DNA of 50,065 bases from Pseudomonas sp. REP124 (GCF_020164475.1 NZ_JAIQWX010000033.1:1-50065), one strand, 5' to 3'. Positions 37,248-46,411 are shown, counted from the stretch's first letter. The notes: generated from the letters alone by a model not told the origin. Translations and numbers: made by a program.

Positions 37248-39182
37248 ATGTCGGCCGTTCTCTCCCTGTTACAAAGCCGTCTGTTGCGGCCTGTATTCGT
37301 TACTCTCGGTATCGCCCTTTTGGTGCAGGTGCTGGTAGCCGTTGCTCTGACCCGGAGCACGGTGACTGCGCTGGAAGCCGATCTGGCTTCGCGCCTGGGA
37401 GCTGACAGTCAAAAACTCTCCGGCGAACTGGAGCAGGCGGGGCGTGAAGTCACCTCCAGCCTCGACAGCCTTTCGGCCAGCACGCGGCAACGGCTCACAG
37501 CCGGTCTGTCCTCGCGACTGGAAGAAGAGCAGGCACAACTGCGTGCAACCCTGGAAAAAGACCTGAAGGACTCCGCCAACGATATGGCGCAGCTCCTGGC
37601 CTCGGTCGCACCCCGCGCCATGTGGGACAACGACATTCCGACCCTTTCCGAATTCGCCCGCCGGGCGCAGCGCAATCCGAACGTGCTGTTCGTGGTCTAT
37701 GACGACGCGACCGGCCAGCACCTGACCCGCTATCTGAACCGGGAAAACCCGATCAACAAGGCCCTGCTTGAGAAGGGCCAGGGCGAGCGGGCGCTGGACA
37801 AGGTGCTGGATGCGGCCAAGTCCGATCCTTCGGTCTACTACGTCGAATCCTCCATCAACCCCAATGGCGTGGAGATCGGCAAGGTCCTGATGGGGGTTTC
37901 GACTGCTTCGGTGGAAACCGATCTCGCTGCCCTGGACAAGCGTTTCGCCACACTGATCGCCAGCAGCGATCAGTTGGTGGGCGACAGCCTCAAGGGTGCG
38001 GCAGCTGACAGTGCGGCAGCCATGCGCGCACGCCTGCAGTCGGCGCAATCCACCGCCACCGAGATGAAAGCCAATACCACCGGTACCGTGCAGGAAGCGG
38101 CGGCGACCCTGCGCTGGCGCATCGGTGTGAGCCTGGCGCTGGTGGGGGCTGGCGTTCTGCTGCTGCTCGCCGTGGTGCTGGGGCGTCGCGTGGTCAATCG
38201 CTTGAAGATGCTGATTGTCGCCATGGATGATCTGGCGGCCGGCGAGGGCGACCTGACCAAGCGCGTGCAGATCAACAGCAAGGATGAAATCGGCGCGATG
38301 GCCTCGGCGGTCAATCGCTTTGTGGATAAGTTGCAGCCGATCGTGCGCGAAGCCGGTGACGTGGCTCAGCGCACCGGCGTGGAAATCGGCGCCATGACCC
38401 TGCGCAATGCCGGCGCCGATGCGGCAGCGGGCATGCAGCGCGACGAAGTGGCCGAGAGCCTGCGGGCTTTGTCGCAGATGGCCGATGAGGCACAGTCCGA
38501 GAGCCATGCCATGCAGGCGGCGCTGAAGCAGGTTGTGGATATCCGTCAGGCCACCGATGAAAACACTCGGACGTCGGCGAAAGTCGGCAGTCTGATCGAG
38601 GCATTGGCCGGGCAGGTCGATACCGGTGCGCAAGTGATCGAGCGGCTGGCGCAGCAGAGTGAGCAGATCGAGGTGGTGCTGACGGTGATTCACGGCATCG
38701 CCGAGCAGACCAACTTGCTGGCGCTGAACGCGGCCATCGAGGCGGCGCGTGCCGGCGAAACCGGTCGTGGTTTTGCCGTGGTGGCCGACGAAGTGCGGGC
38801 GCTGGCGAGCAAGACTCAAAGCTCCACCGGCGACATCCAGGCGCACATCGTGGCCTTGCAGCAGGGCGCGCGGGAAGCGGTGGCGGCAATCGGGCAGGCG
38901 GGGCGTCAGGCCAGCGAAGGCTTGCTGGTGTTGCGTGACAGCGCGCGGTTGCAGCAATCGGTGCAGGCTTCGGTGGAGCAGGTGCACGCGGCGATCGGTC
39001 TGGCGACCCAGGCGGCCGCGCATCAGGCGCAGGGTGCTCAGGCGGTGCGTGGTCGCGTGGAGACCATTCATGCACAGGCCGAGAAGGCGGCTCAGGCTGT
39101 CGTGGCAACCACGGCCAGCGGCAAGGTGCTGGATGGGTTGGCGGCGCAGTTGAAGGCGAGCCTTGGGCAATTCAGGGCTTAG
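37248..39182 (+). CDS. Methyl-accepting chemotaxis protein
   Basis: A 644-residue transmembrane chemoreceptor. Helix 1 at about 15-34, a large periplasmic sensor 35-288 with heptad-like Ala/Leu/Glu stretches and a PAS/Cache-like core ([19 protein letters not shown] near 148), helix 2 at 291-311, HAMP 312-364, and a signalling domain whose hairpin tip [21 protein letters not shown] begins near 484. No ligand can be assigned. AGAGGG precedes the ATG by about seven bases. It stands alone between the purA terminator and a REPIN. No sigma-28 or sigma-54 site is evident upstream. Confidence 0.92.
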   Translation: MSAVLSLLQSRLLRPVFVTLGIALLVQVLVAVALTRSTVTALEADLASRLGADSQKLSGELEQAGREVTSSLDSLSASTRQRLTAGLSSRLEEEQAQLRATLEKDLKDSANDMAQLLASVAPRAMWDNDIPTLSEFARRAQRNPNVLFVVYDDATGQHLTRYLNRENPINKALLEKGQGERALDKVLDAAKSDPSVYYVESSINPNGVEIGKVLMGVSTASVETDLAALDKRFATLIASSDQLVGDSLKGAAADSAAAMRARLQSAQSTATEMKANTTGTVQEAAATLRWRIGVSLALVGAGVLLLLAVVLGRRVVNRLKMLIVAMDDLAAGEGDLTKRVQINSKDEIGAMASAVNRFVDKLQPIVREAGDVAQRTGVEIGAMTLRNAGADAAAGMQRDEVAESLRALSQMADEAQSESHAMQAALKQVVDIRQATDENTRTSAKVGSLIEALAGQVDTGAQVIERLAQQSEQIEVVLTVIHGIAEQTNLLALNAAIEAARAGETGRGFAVVADEVRALASKTQSSTGDIQAHIVALQQGAREAVAAIGQAGRQASEGLLVLRDSARLQQSVQASVEQVHAAIGLATQAAAHQAQGAQAVRGRVETIHAQAEKAAQAVVATTASGKVLDGLAAQLKASLGQFRA

Positions 39183-39207
39183 TTTTTGCGTCGTCTGATC
39201 TGACGCC

Positions 39208-39298
39208 TTCGCGGGCAAGCCTCGCTCCTACAGGGTTAATGCAGTCCTCGCCGCGAGGGGTTAACGCAACCGCTGTAGGAGCGAGGCTTGCCCGCGAA
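39208..39298. repeat. REPIN, TAGGAGCGAGGC subtype (tail-inside)
   Basis: Arms 39208-39232 and 39274-39298 are exact inverted copies (core TGTAGGAGCGAGGCTTGCCC, then GCGAA), with a 41-base spacer. The same arm subtype recurs at the right window edge. It lies between the chemoreceptor and the convergent permease gene. Confidence 0.88.
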
Positions 39299-39303
39299 GC
39301 TTT

Positions 39304-40866
39304 TCAGCGGCTCAAATACATCCGCGTCGTCAGCAGATACACCGGCAACCCCGACACCACGATCAACAACGCCGCATAAGGCGCCGCCGCCGCAAATTCC
39401 ACATTCGCGGTATGCGCCCAAACCTCTGTCGCCAGGGTATTGAGCCCGGTCGGGCTCAGCAGCAGGGTCGCCGTCAGCTCCTTCATCGCATCCAGAAACA
39501 CCAGCGCGAACGCCGCCCCCAGTGCCGGGAAGATGATCGGCAAGGTGACCCGGCAAAACGCGGTGAACGATGACGCGCCCAGCGTGCGGGCTGCCTCTTC
39601 CAGTTGCGGTGCCGCCTTGTTCAAGGCCGTGCGGATCGGAGCCTGGGCCAGTGGCAGAAACAGCAGCGCATAGGCGATCAGCAGCAGTGCCGAAGTCTGG
39701 TACAGCGCCGGCACATAATGCAGGGCGAAATACACCAGGGTCAGGGCAATCACCAGGCCTGGCAGGGCGTGCAGCAGATACGGCAGGCGTTCGGCCCAGA
39801 TCGCCAGTTGGCCCTTGTAGCGCACCACCAGCAACCCGACGGGCACCGCCAGCACCAGGCACAGCGCCGCGCCGCCCAAGGACAATGCCAGGGAAGACAG
39901 CAGTGCCTCGCCGATGGCGGCAACCGGAAAGGCTGCCGACGAACCCACCGCCAGCCAGTAACCCAGCATGCCCAGCGGAATCCCGCTGCCGACGATCGCC
40001 AGCATCAGGCAATACAGTTGTCCTGCCGCCGTCCATGGTCCCAGGCGAACCTGTTCGGCCTGTCGCGCCGCGCCCTGGCCGGTGCGCACGTGCCGGGCTT
40101 TGCCGCGCACGCGCAATTCCAGCCAGAGCAGAAGCAGGCACAGAATCAGCAGTACCGCCGACAGCATCGCCGCGTTGGCGTTGCTGAACTCCAGTTCGAA
40201 CTGTTGATAGATCGCAGTGGTGAAGGTCTGCAGGCCGATGATCGACAGCGCGCCGAACTCCACCAGCATATGCAGGGCAATCAGCAGCGAGCCGGCGAGC
40301 AGCGATGGCCAGAGCAAGGGCAGGGTGATCTTGAAGAACACGCCCCAGCGATTCTGCCCCAGGGTGCGCCCGGACTCTTCCAGCGAAGGGTCGAGGTTGC
40401 GCAGGGTAGCCGCCACCGGGAGGAAAATCAGCGGATACTTCGACAGGGTCATCACCAGGATCGCCCCGCCCAGCCCTTCAAAGTTGGCGCTCAGCGACAC
40501 CCAGGTGAAGCTGCTGACAAACGCCGGAACGGCGAACGGCAGGCACAGAATCACTCCCCACAACCGCCGCCCCGGCAGATTGCTGCGTTCCAGCAGCCAG
40601 GCCAGCGACAGGCCGATCACGCCGCAGGCCAGCGTCACGCCGATCATCAGTGCCAGGGTGTTGCGCAGCAGGCCGAACACATAAGGCCGCCACAGCAGGT
40701 GCAGCGCCTCGGCCCAGCCAGCCTGCCAGGCCTTGAGCCCGACATAGGCCAGCGGCAGCAGGCTGAGCAGGACCAGCAGCAACACCGGCAACAACAGCCA
40801 GATCGATGGCCGCTTGCGCCGCGGCACAAAGTTGCCCTGAGCGGCGGCGGTTAACGATGCGCTCAT
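39304..40866 (-). CDS. Ferric-type ABC transporter permease (two fused halves)
   Basis: A 520-residue inner-membrane protein with about 12 helices and two permease modules in tandem, the FbpB/SfuB/HitB layout for ferric iron import. Each half carries the ATPase-contact loop: EESGRTLGQNRWGVFFKITLP near 170 and EEAARTLGASSFTAFCRVTLP near 430. The ATG overlaps the stop of the binding-protein gene by one base, so the two are coupled. No ATP-binding subunit gene is adjacent. Iron as substrate is inferred from the partner protein and a Fur-like site. Confidence 0.9.
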   Translation of the reverse strand: MSASLTAAAQGNFVPRRKRPSIWLLLPVLLLVLLSLLPLAYVGLKAWQAGWAEALHLLWRPYVFGLLRNTLALMIGVTLACGVIGLSLAWLLERSNLPGRRLWGVILCLPFAVPAFVSSFTWVSLSANFEGLGGAILVMTLSKYPLIFLPVAATLRNLDPSLEESGRTLGQNRWGVFFKITLPLLWPSLLAGSLLIALHMLVEFGALSIIGLQTFTTAIYQQFELEFSNANAAMLSAVLLILCLLLLWLELRVRGKARHVRTGQGAARQAEQVRLGPWTAAGQLYCLMLAIVGSGIPLGMLGYWLAVGSSAAFPVAAIGEALLSSLALSLGGAALCLVLAVPVGLLVVRYKGQLAIWAERLPYLLHALPGLVIALTLVYFALHYVPALYQTSALLLIAYALLFLPLAQAPIRTALNKAAPQLEEAARTLGASSFTAFCRVTLPIIFPALGAAFALVFLDAMKELTATLLLSPTGLNTLATEVWAHTANVEFAAAAPYAALLIVVSGLPVYLLTTRMYLSR

Positions 40867-41876
40867 CAGTTCAGGCCAACATCACGTTCCAGGTCCAGGG
40901 CTTCTTCAGCGTTGCCCAGATCCGCTGGAGTCACCTTCGGAGCTTCCAGTTCGCTGAAAGGCTTGAGCCCGCGATCCGACTCCATGCCCTTGTGCAGCGG
41001 GTATTCGGCGGTGGTCTGGGTGATCACGCGCTGTCCCTCTTCGCTGACCATGTAGGCGAGCAGCTGTTGGGCTTCCTGTGGGTGCTTGCTGGATTTCACC
41101 ACGGCCGCACTGGAAACAGTGATCAGACCGCCGACGTCGCCGCCCGTGAAGTAGTGCAGTTTCGAGTCCAGTTGGCCTTTTTCCCGTTGCAGGGCGAACC
41201 AGTAGTAGTTGTTGACCAGCACGGTCGCGATCTCACCGTTTTCCACGGCTTTGAGCGCGACCATGTTGTTGCTGTACGTCTTGCCGAATGCCCGCAGGCC
41301 GGTGAGCCATTCTTCGGCAGCGTCCATGCCGTGCATCTTGATGATCGCCACGGCCTGTTCCTGGAAGGCGCCGCTGGTAGGCACGAAGCCGACCTTGCCT
41401 TGCCATTTCGGATCGGAGAATTCCATCACCGATTTCGGCAGGTTCTTTTCATCGACAAGCTTGGGATTGAACGCGACGACGCGAACCCGGGCGGTGACGC
41501 CGATCCAGGTGCCGTTGCTGGCGACATAGTCCTTGGGTAGAACCGCCAATGTTGCATCATCGGCCTTGGCCAGCAGGCCTTGTTCGCCGAGCTTGTTCAG
41601 TGGCGGCGATTCTTCGCTGTAGATCACGTCGGCGGGCGAGCGATCGCCTTCTTCAACGATCTGACTGGCGAGCTGGTTGCTGCTGCCCTTGCGCACATTG
41701 ACGTGAATCCCGGTCTTGGCTTCGAAGGCTTTGGCGACGGCGTCACCGACTTCCTTGTGTTGGCCGTTGTAGAGGGTCAGGGAAACCTTGTCGGCGGCTT
41801 GGGTGAGGGGAGTGGCGAGAGCCAGGCCGAGCAGGGTGAAGGTCAAGCCTCGGCGCAGGGTATTTCGAAACATCAT
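40866..41876 (-). CDS. Periplasmic iron-binding protein of the FbpA/HitA type
   Basis: A 336-residue exported substrate-binding protein. Signal peptide ends near TQA at residue 27. The mature start SLTLYNGQHKEV and the paired tyrosines in NNYYWF near 224, which bind Fe(III) in FbpA proteins, support ferric iron as ligand. The end (SELEAPKVTPADLG) is typical. Two adjacent ATGs could start it; GAGG lies about 10 bases upstream of the first. A Fur-box-like sequence lies 38 bases before the start. First gene of a two-gene operon with the permease. Confidence 0.9.
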   Translation of the reverse strand: MMFRNTLRRGLTFTLLGLALATPLTQAADKVSLTLYNGQHKEVGDAVAKAFEAKTGIHVNVRKGSSNQLASQIVEEGDRSPADVIYSEESPPLNKLGEQGLLAKADDATLAVLPKDYVASNGTWIGVTARVRVVAFNPKLVDEKNLPKSVMEFSDPKWQGKVGFVPTSGAFQEQAVAIIKMHGMDAAEEWLTGLRAFGKTYSNNMVALKAVENGEIATVLVNNYYWFALQREKGQLDSKLHYFTGGDVGGLITVSSAAVVKSSKHPQEAQQLLAYMVSEEGQRVITQTTAEYPLHKGMESDRGLKPFSELEAPKVTPADLGNAEEALDLERDVGLN

Positions 41877-41913
41877 TCGCAGGGTTCCTCACTGTCGCAT
41901 TGCAAAAACTTGC

Positions 41914-41932
41914 AACAATGATAAACGATATT
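41914..41932 (-). promoter_or_regulatory. Fur-box-like site before the iron importer
   Basis: AACAATGATAAACGATATT matches 13 of 19 bases of the GATAATGATAATCATTATC Fur consensus. It sits where a promoter for the binding-protein gene should be, fitting repression by Fe-Fur in iron-replete cells. Confidence 0.5.
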
Positions 41933-41956
41933 TGTTCTCAAATGCGCTTGCTTTTC

Positions 41957-42058
41957 TGCAGGAGCCGAGCTCGCTCGCGATGGAGGCGGGGGCTCCGCAG
42001 GGTATCAGGCAGCCAGCGTTATCGTTGGCGACCATCGCGAGCAAGCTCGGCTCCTACA
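41957..42058. repeat. REPIN, family B (102 bases, head-inside)
   Basis: Reversed copy of the element at 22949-23048. The minus strand reads TGTAGGAGCCGAGCTTGCTC, then a spacer with CAACGATAACGCTGGCTGCC. A single substitution separates the two copies over about 30 bases of the spacer start. It lies between the iron-importer promoter and the tRNA block. Confidence 0.88.
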
Positions 42059-42092
42059 GGGGGAGGTGAAAACTTCCGGAGGGCAGAAACGC

Positions 42093-42116
42093 AAAAACCC
42101 GCTTTCGCGGGTTTTT
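42093..42116 (-). terminator. Terminator of the first tRNA-Leu gene
   Basis: AAAAACCCGC / GCGGGTTTTT with a four-base loop; symmetric, so it could act in both directions. Confidence 0.88.
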
Positions 42117-42149
42117 GTGAGATTCAAGATCGTAACCTTGAATTTGAAT

Positions 42150-42236
42150 TGGTGCCCAGAAGAAGACTCGAACTTCCACGACCGTAAGGTCACCAGCACC
42201 TGAAGCTGGCGTGTCTACCAATTTCACCATCTGGGC
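42150..42236 (-). tRNA. tRNA-Leu (anticodon CAG)
   Basis: An 87-base class II tRNA with encoded CCA. The acceptor GCCCAGA pairs with TCTGGGC; anticodon loop TTCAGGT flanked by CCAGC/GCTGG gives CAG, reading CUG; the long variable arm is TGACC-TTAC-GGTCG. It has its own promoter and terminator. It differs from the second copy by one acceptor-stem base pair. Confidence 0.97.
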
Positions 42237-42270
42237 TTCATCTTCAGCGTTACCGCTGTTGATGTGGCGC

Positions 42271-42299
42271 ACTATACGGACAGCGTTTTGATCTGTAAA
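42271..42299 (-). promoter_or_regulatory. Promoter of the first tRNA-Leu gene
   Basis: On the minus strand TTTACA (42294-42299), 17 bases, TATAGT (42271-42276), then the GC-rich start region GCGCC. A GC-rich discriminator is typical of stringently controlled stable-RNA promoters. Confidence 0.8.
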
Positions 42300-42352
42300 C
42301 CCCTGATTTAATTTTAATAAATCAGTTCTGACAAAATGCATGTCCAGAATGC

Positions 42353-42378
42353 AAAAAACCCGCTTTCGCGGGTTTTTT
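42353..42378 (-). terminator. Terminator of the second tRNA-Leu gene
   Basis: AAAAAACCCGC / GCGGGTTTTTT with a four-base loop, nearly identical to the terminator at 42093. It isolates the two tRNA genes into separate transcripts. Confidence 0.88.
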
Positions 42379-42417
42379 GTGTGAGTCCTGAAACTGATCT
42401 AGTCTCAAACTCGAAAT

Positions 42418-42504
42418 TGGTGCCCAGGAGAAGACTCGAACTTCCACGACCGTAAGGTCACCAGCACCTGAAGCTGGCGTGTCTACCAATTTCACCACCT
42501 GGGC
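42418..42504 (-). tRNA. tRNA-Leu (anticodon CAG), second copy
   Basis: An 87-base copy, identical to the first except for the last acceptor-stem pair: GCCCAGG with CCTGGGC here, A-T in the other copy. Anticodon, variable arm and CCA are the same. Lies 181 bases upstream of the first copy in the direction of transcription. Confidence 0.97.
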
Positions 42505-42539
42505 ATCATCAACAGCATGTCTGCGTGTCGATGGCGCGC

Positions 42540-42568
42540 ACTATACGGAGCGCTTTTTTAACTGTAAA
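42540..42568 (-). promoter_or_regulatory. Promoter of the second tRNA-Leu gene
   Basis: On the minus strand TTTACA (42563-42568), 17 bases, TATAGT (42540-42545), then GCGCGCC. Boxes and spacing are identical to the other tRNA-Leu promoter. Confidence 0.82.
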
Positions 42569-42729
42569 CCCCCGTCGTCCAAAAAAATGATTTTTTTTAC
42601 CAGCGGTGTTCAAAACGACTTGGATGCGTCGATACAAGGCGTCATATGGGCTCTATATAGTCCGAAATTTCCTGTTTCATTACGCCTATGCCAAACTAAC
42701 CCGCATATAGACAAGGTGAAAACTCTCTA

Positions 42730-45348
42730 ATGGCCGATTGGCAATCCCTCGATCCCGAGGCCGCTCGTGAAGCGGAAAAATATGATAACCCCATCCCTAG
42801 CCGCGAACTGATCCTTCAGCACCTTGCTGATCGTGGTTCGCCTGCTGCCCGTGAGCAACTGGTCGAAGAGTTCGGCCTGACCACGGAAGACCAGATCGAA
42901 GCCCTGCGCCGCCGCCTGCGTGCCATGGAGCGCGATGCTCAACTCATTTACACCCGCCGCGGCACTTATGCGCCGGTGGACAAGCTCGACCTGATCCTGG
43001 GCCGCATCAGCGGTCATCGCGACGGCTTCGGCTTCCTGGTGCCGGACGACGGCAGCGACGACCTGTTCCTGAGCCCGGCGCAAATGCGCCTGGTGTTCGA
43101 TGGTGACCGTGCGCTGGCTCGTGTGTCCGGCCTGGACCGTCGTGGTCGCCGCGAAGGCATGATCGTCGAAGTGGTTTCCCGTGCTCACGAAACCATCGTG
43201 GGTCGCTACTTCGAAGAAGGCGGCATCGGTTTCGTGGTTGCCGACAACCCGAAAATCCAGCAGGAAGTGCTGGTAACCCCGGGTCGCAACGCCAACGCCG
43301 ATATCGGTCAGTTCGTTGAGGTGAAGATCACTCACTGGCCGACTCCGCGCTTCCAGCCGCAAGGCGACGTGATCGAAGTCGTGGGCAACTACATGGCGCC
43401 GGGCATGGAAATCGATGTCGCCCTGCGCACCTACGATATTCCTCACGTCTGGCCGGACGCCGTGCTCAAGGAAGCCGGCAAGCTCAAGCCGGAAGTCGAA
43501 GAGAAAGACAAAGAGAAGCGCATCGACCTGCGCCATCTGCCGTTCGTCACCATCGACGGCGAAGATGCCCGCGACTTCGATGACGCGGTTTACTGTGAGG
43601 CCCGTCCGGGCAAGCTGCGTCTGTTCTCCGGCGGCTGGAAGCTGTACGTGGCGATTGCCGACGTTTCCAGCTACGTGAAACTCGGTTCGGCGCTGGATGC
43701 CGAAGCCCAGGTTCGCGGCAACTCGGTGTACTTCCCCGAGCGCGTAATCCCGATGCTGCCCGAGCAGCTGTCCAACGGTCTGTGCTCGCTGAACCCGCTG
43801 GTCGACCGTCTGGCCATGGTCTGCGAGATGACCATCTCCAAATCCGGCGAAATGACCGACTACTGCTTCTACGAAGCGGTGATCCACTCCCATGCGCGCC
43901 TGACCTACAACAAGGTCAGCGCCATGCTCGAAACGCCGAAAATCGCCGAGGCGCGCAAGCTGCGTGGCGAATACACCGACCTCGTGCCGCACCTCAAGCA
44001 GCTGTATGCGCTGTACAAGGTGTTGCTGGCGGCCCGTCATGTGCGCGGCGCCATCGACTTCGAAACCCAGGAAACCCGGATCATCTTCGGCTCCGAGCGC
44101 AAGATCGCCGAAATCCGGCCGACCGTGCGCAACGATGCGCACAAGCTGATCGAGGAATGCATGCTGGCCGCCAACGTGGCCACCGCCGAATTCCTGCAAA
44201 AGCACGAAATTCCTGCGCTGTACCGTGTTCACGACGGTCCGCCGCCGGAGCGTCTGGAAAAACTGCGCGCCTTCCTGGGTGAGCTGGGTCTGTCCCTGCA
44301 CAAGGGCAAGGATGGTCCATCGCCGAAGGATTACCAGGCGCTGTTGGCCAGCATCAAGGACCGTCCGGACTTCCATCTGATCCAGACGGTGATGCTGCGC
44401 TCGTTGAGCCAGGCGGTGTACACCTCGGATAACCAGGGCCACTTCGGCCTGAATTACGAGGCCTACACCCACTTCACCTCGCCGATCCGTCGTTACCCGG
44501 ACTTGCTCACGCACCGCGCCATCCGCAGTGTGATCCATTCCAAGCAGGACACTCCGCACGTTCGTCGTGCCGGTGCGATGACGATTCCAAAGGCGCGCAT
44601 CTATCCGTACGACGAAGCGGCGCTGGAGCAGCTCGGCGAACAATGTTCGATGAGCGAGCGTCGTGCCGACGAAGCGACCCGCGACGTGGTGAACTGGCTC
44701 AAGTGCGAGTTCATGAAAGATCGCGTGGGCGAGTCGTTCCCGGGCGTGATCACGGCGGTGACCGGTTTCGGCCTGTTCGTCGAACTCACCGACATCTATG
44801 TCGAAGGTCTGGTGCACGTCACGGCTCTGCCGGGGGATTACTACCACTTCGATCCGGTACACCACCGCCTGGCGGGTGAGCGCACCGGTCGCAGCTTCCG
44901 TCTTGGCGATACCGTTGAAGTGCGGGTCATGCGCGTCGATCTCGACGAGCGCAAGATCGACTTCGAGATGGCCGAAAAAACCATCAGCGCGCCAATCGGT
45001 CGCAAAAAGCGCGGTACCGAAACTTCGGCTCCAGCGGCAAAAACCGCGGCAGAGCCGGCACCGGCGAAAACCGGTCGTCGTCCGGCCAAGGAAAAGCCTG
45101 CCGAGTCTTATCGTTCGAGCGATGCGGCGGCGAAAAACGCCGAAGTGCGCAAGAGCCGCGAGCTGAAAAAAGCACTGCTGTCCGATGCGAAGAGCAGCAG
45201 CAAGGCAACGGCTTCGGGAAAAGCCGGGCGCTCGACGTCTGAAAAGGCGGCGGGCAGCAAACCAAGCAAACATCGTAAAGGTCCGCCAAAAGCGGGCTCG
45301 GCTCCAGCCAAAAGCGGCGGGGCACGTAAACCCAAGGCGAAGTCATGA
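42730..45348 (+). CDS. rnr: Rnr, ribonuclease R
   Basis: Processive 3'-5' exoribonuclease that degrades structured RNA. 872 residues. An N-terminal winged-helix region, two cold-shock-like domains, the RNB domain (about 267-607) with EDARDFDDAV at 278-287, an S1 domain (about 667-750), and a long basic Lys/Ala/Ser tail of roughly 115 residues, longer than in E. coli (813 in total). AAGGTG lies 12 bases before the ATG, a rather long spacing. The stop overlaps rlmB by four bases. Confidence 0.96.
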   Translation: MADWQSLDPEAAREAEKYDNPIPSRELILQHLADRGSPAAREQLVEEFGLTTEDQIEALRRRLRAMERDAQLIYTRRGTYAPVDKLDLILGRISGHRDGFGFLVPDDGSDDLFLSPAQMRLVFDGDRALARVSGLDRRGRREGMIVEVVSRAHETIVGRYFEEGGIGFVVADNPKIQQEVLVTPGRNANADIGQFVEVKITHWPTPRFQPQGDVIEVVGNYMAPGMEIDVALRTYDIPHVWPDAVLKEAGKLKPEVEEKDKEKRIDLRHLPFVTIDGEDARDFDDAVYCEARPGKLRLFSGGWKLYVAIADVSSYVKLGSALDAEAQVRGNSVYFPERVIPMLPEQLSNGLCSLNPLVDRLAMVCEMTISKSGEMTDYCFYEAVIHSHARLTYNKVSAMLETPKIAEARKLRGEYTDLVPHLKQLYALYKVLLAARHVRGAIDFETQETRIIFGSERKIAEIRPTVRNDAHKLIEECMLAANVATAEFLQKHEIPALYRVHDGPPPERLEKLRAFLGELGLSLHKGKDGPSPKDYQALLASIKDRPDFHLIQTVMLRSLSQAVYTSDNQGHFGLNYEAYTHFTSPIRRYPDLLTHRAIRSVIHSKQDTPHVRRAGAMTIPKARIYPYDEAALEQLGEQCSMSERRADEATRDVVNWLKCEFMKDRVGESFPGVITAVTGFGLFVELTDIYVEGLVHVTALPGDYYHFDPVHHRLAGERTGRSFRLGDTVEVRVMRVDLDERKIDFEMAEKTISAPIGRKKRGTETSAPAAKTAAEPAPAKTGRRPAKEKPAESYRSSDAAAKNAEVRKSRELKKALLSDAKSSSKATASGKAGRSTSEKAAGSKPSKHRKGPPKAGSAPAKSGGARKPKAKS

Positions 45349-46106
45349 GTCAGTTGGAAAAAATCTACGGCGTGCATGCTGTAGAAGCGTTGCTGCGTCA
45401 CCACCCCAAGCGCGTCAAGCAGATCTGGCTGGCCGAAGGCCGCAATGATCCGCGGGTGCAGACGCTGATCGAGCTGGCCAATGAAAATCGTGTCCAGGTC
45501 GGCCAGGCCGAGCGCCGGGAAATGGACGCTTGGGTCGAGGGCGTTCATCAGGGCGTGGTCGCAGAAGTCAGTCCGAGTCAGGTCTGGGGCGAGGCGATGC
45601 TCGACGAGTTGCTCGATCGCACCGAAGGCGCGCCGTTATTGCTGGTGCTCGACGGCGTGACCGATCCGCACAACCTCGGTGCCTGCCTGCGTTCCGCCGA
45701 TGCCGCGGGCGCGCTGGCGGTGATCGTGCCGAAGGACAAGTCTGCGACCTTGACGCCGACTGTGCGAAAAGTCGCCTGCGGTGCTGCCGAAGTAATCCCG
45801 CTGGTGGCGGTGACCAACCTGGCTCGCACCCTGGAAAAACTCCAGCAGCGCGGCCTGTGGATTGTCGGTACGGCAGGGGAGGCGGAAACCAGTATCTACG
45901 AGCAGGACCTGACCGGCCCGACCATTCTGATCATGGGTGCCGAAGGCAAGGGCATGCGCCGCCTGACTCGTGAGCATTGCGACTATCTGGTTCATCTACC
46001 GATGGCCGGTAGCGTCAGCAGCCTGAACGTATCGGTGGCAACAGGTGTGTGTCTGTTCGAAGCCCAGCGTCAGCGCGGCGCAAAGGCCAGCGCTAAAAAG
46101 CCCTGA
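45345..46106 (+). CDS. rlmB: RlmB, 23S rRNA Gm2251 2'-O-methyltransferase
   Basis: SPOUT-class methyltransferase of 253 residues that modifies the peptidyl-transferase region of 23S rRNA. Signature motifs: DGVTDPHNLGACLRSADAAG near 105, MGAEGKGMRRL near 197 and SLNVSVATGVCLFE near 224, which form the knotted SAM site. ATGA overlap with rnr shows coupling, as in E. coli. A REPIN follows the stop after 15 bases. Confidence 0.95.
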   Translation: MSQLEKIYGVHAVEALLRHHPKRVKQIWLAEGRNDPRVQTLIELANENRVQVGQAERREMDAWVEGVHQGVVAEVSPSQVWGEAMLDELLDRTEGAPLLLVLDGVTDPHNLGACLRSADAAGALAVIVPKDKSATLTPTVRKVACGAAEVIPLVAVTNLARTLEKLQQRGLWIVGTAGEAETSIYEQDLTGPTILIMGAEGKGMRRLTREHCDYLVHLPMAGSVSSLNVSVATGVCLFEAQRQRGAKASAKKP

Positions 46107-46121
46107 CCCACGCAGTCCCCT

Positions 46122-46210
46122 TGTAGGAGCGAGCTTGCTCGCGATGCGGTGTATCAGTCGACTTCAATGGTGGCTGATATACCGCTATCGCGAGCGAGCT
46201 CGCTCCTACA
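46122..46210. repeat. REPIN, family A (89 bases, head-inside)
   Basis: Arms TGTAGGAGCGAGCTTGCTCG and the inverted TGTAGGAGCGAGCTCGCTCG enclose a spacer beginning GCGGTGTATCAGTCGAC, shared with the 89-base element at 14952-15040. Part of the 305-base gap between rlmB and rpsF, which otherwise holds only the rpsF promoter and leader. Confidence 0.9.
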
Positions 46211-46264
46211 GTTGTTTTGTGGTGAATGAATGATTTGATGTTGTTCAAATAATCACCAATTACC

Positions 46265-46293
46265 TTGCACCTCCCACGACCCTTCTCTACAAT
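46265..46293 (+). promoter_or_regulatory. Promoter of the rpsF operon
   Basis: TTGCAC (46265-46270), 17 bases, TACAAT (46288-46293). Transcription would start near 46300, leaving a leader of about 112 bases before rpsF. Confidence 0.72.
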
Positions 46294-46365
46294 TGCGCCC
46301 CTTGCTGTGACGGCAGGCGCGCATGTGCCTCGTCCACGCAAGTCCATAAGTGTCATTCACTCCTT

Positions 46366-46390
46366 GTCTGACCGCTTTTGAGCGGCAGGC
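46366..46390 (+). promoter_or_regulatory. Leader hairpin before rpsF, candidate S6:S18 autoregulatory site
   Basis: GTCTG at 46366-46370 pairs with CAGGC at 46386-46390; after a bulged A, CCGCT pairs with AGCGG around a four-base loop. It has no T-run, and ends 10 bases before the AAGGAG ribosome site, so it is not a terminator. Many bacteria control rpsF mRNA by an S6:S18-binding leader structure; identity with that motif is unproven here. Confidence 0.4.
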
Positions 46391-46411
46391 TACAACCCGT
46401 AAGGAGCATTC

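Noticed and set aside
42727..45273. An 848-codon open reading on the minus strand
   Set aside because: It lies wholly antisense to rnr, is Arg/His/Gln-rich, and matches no family; it arises from GC-biased third positions.
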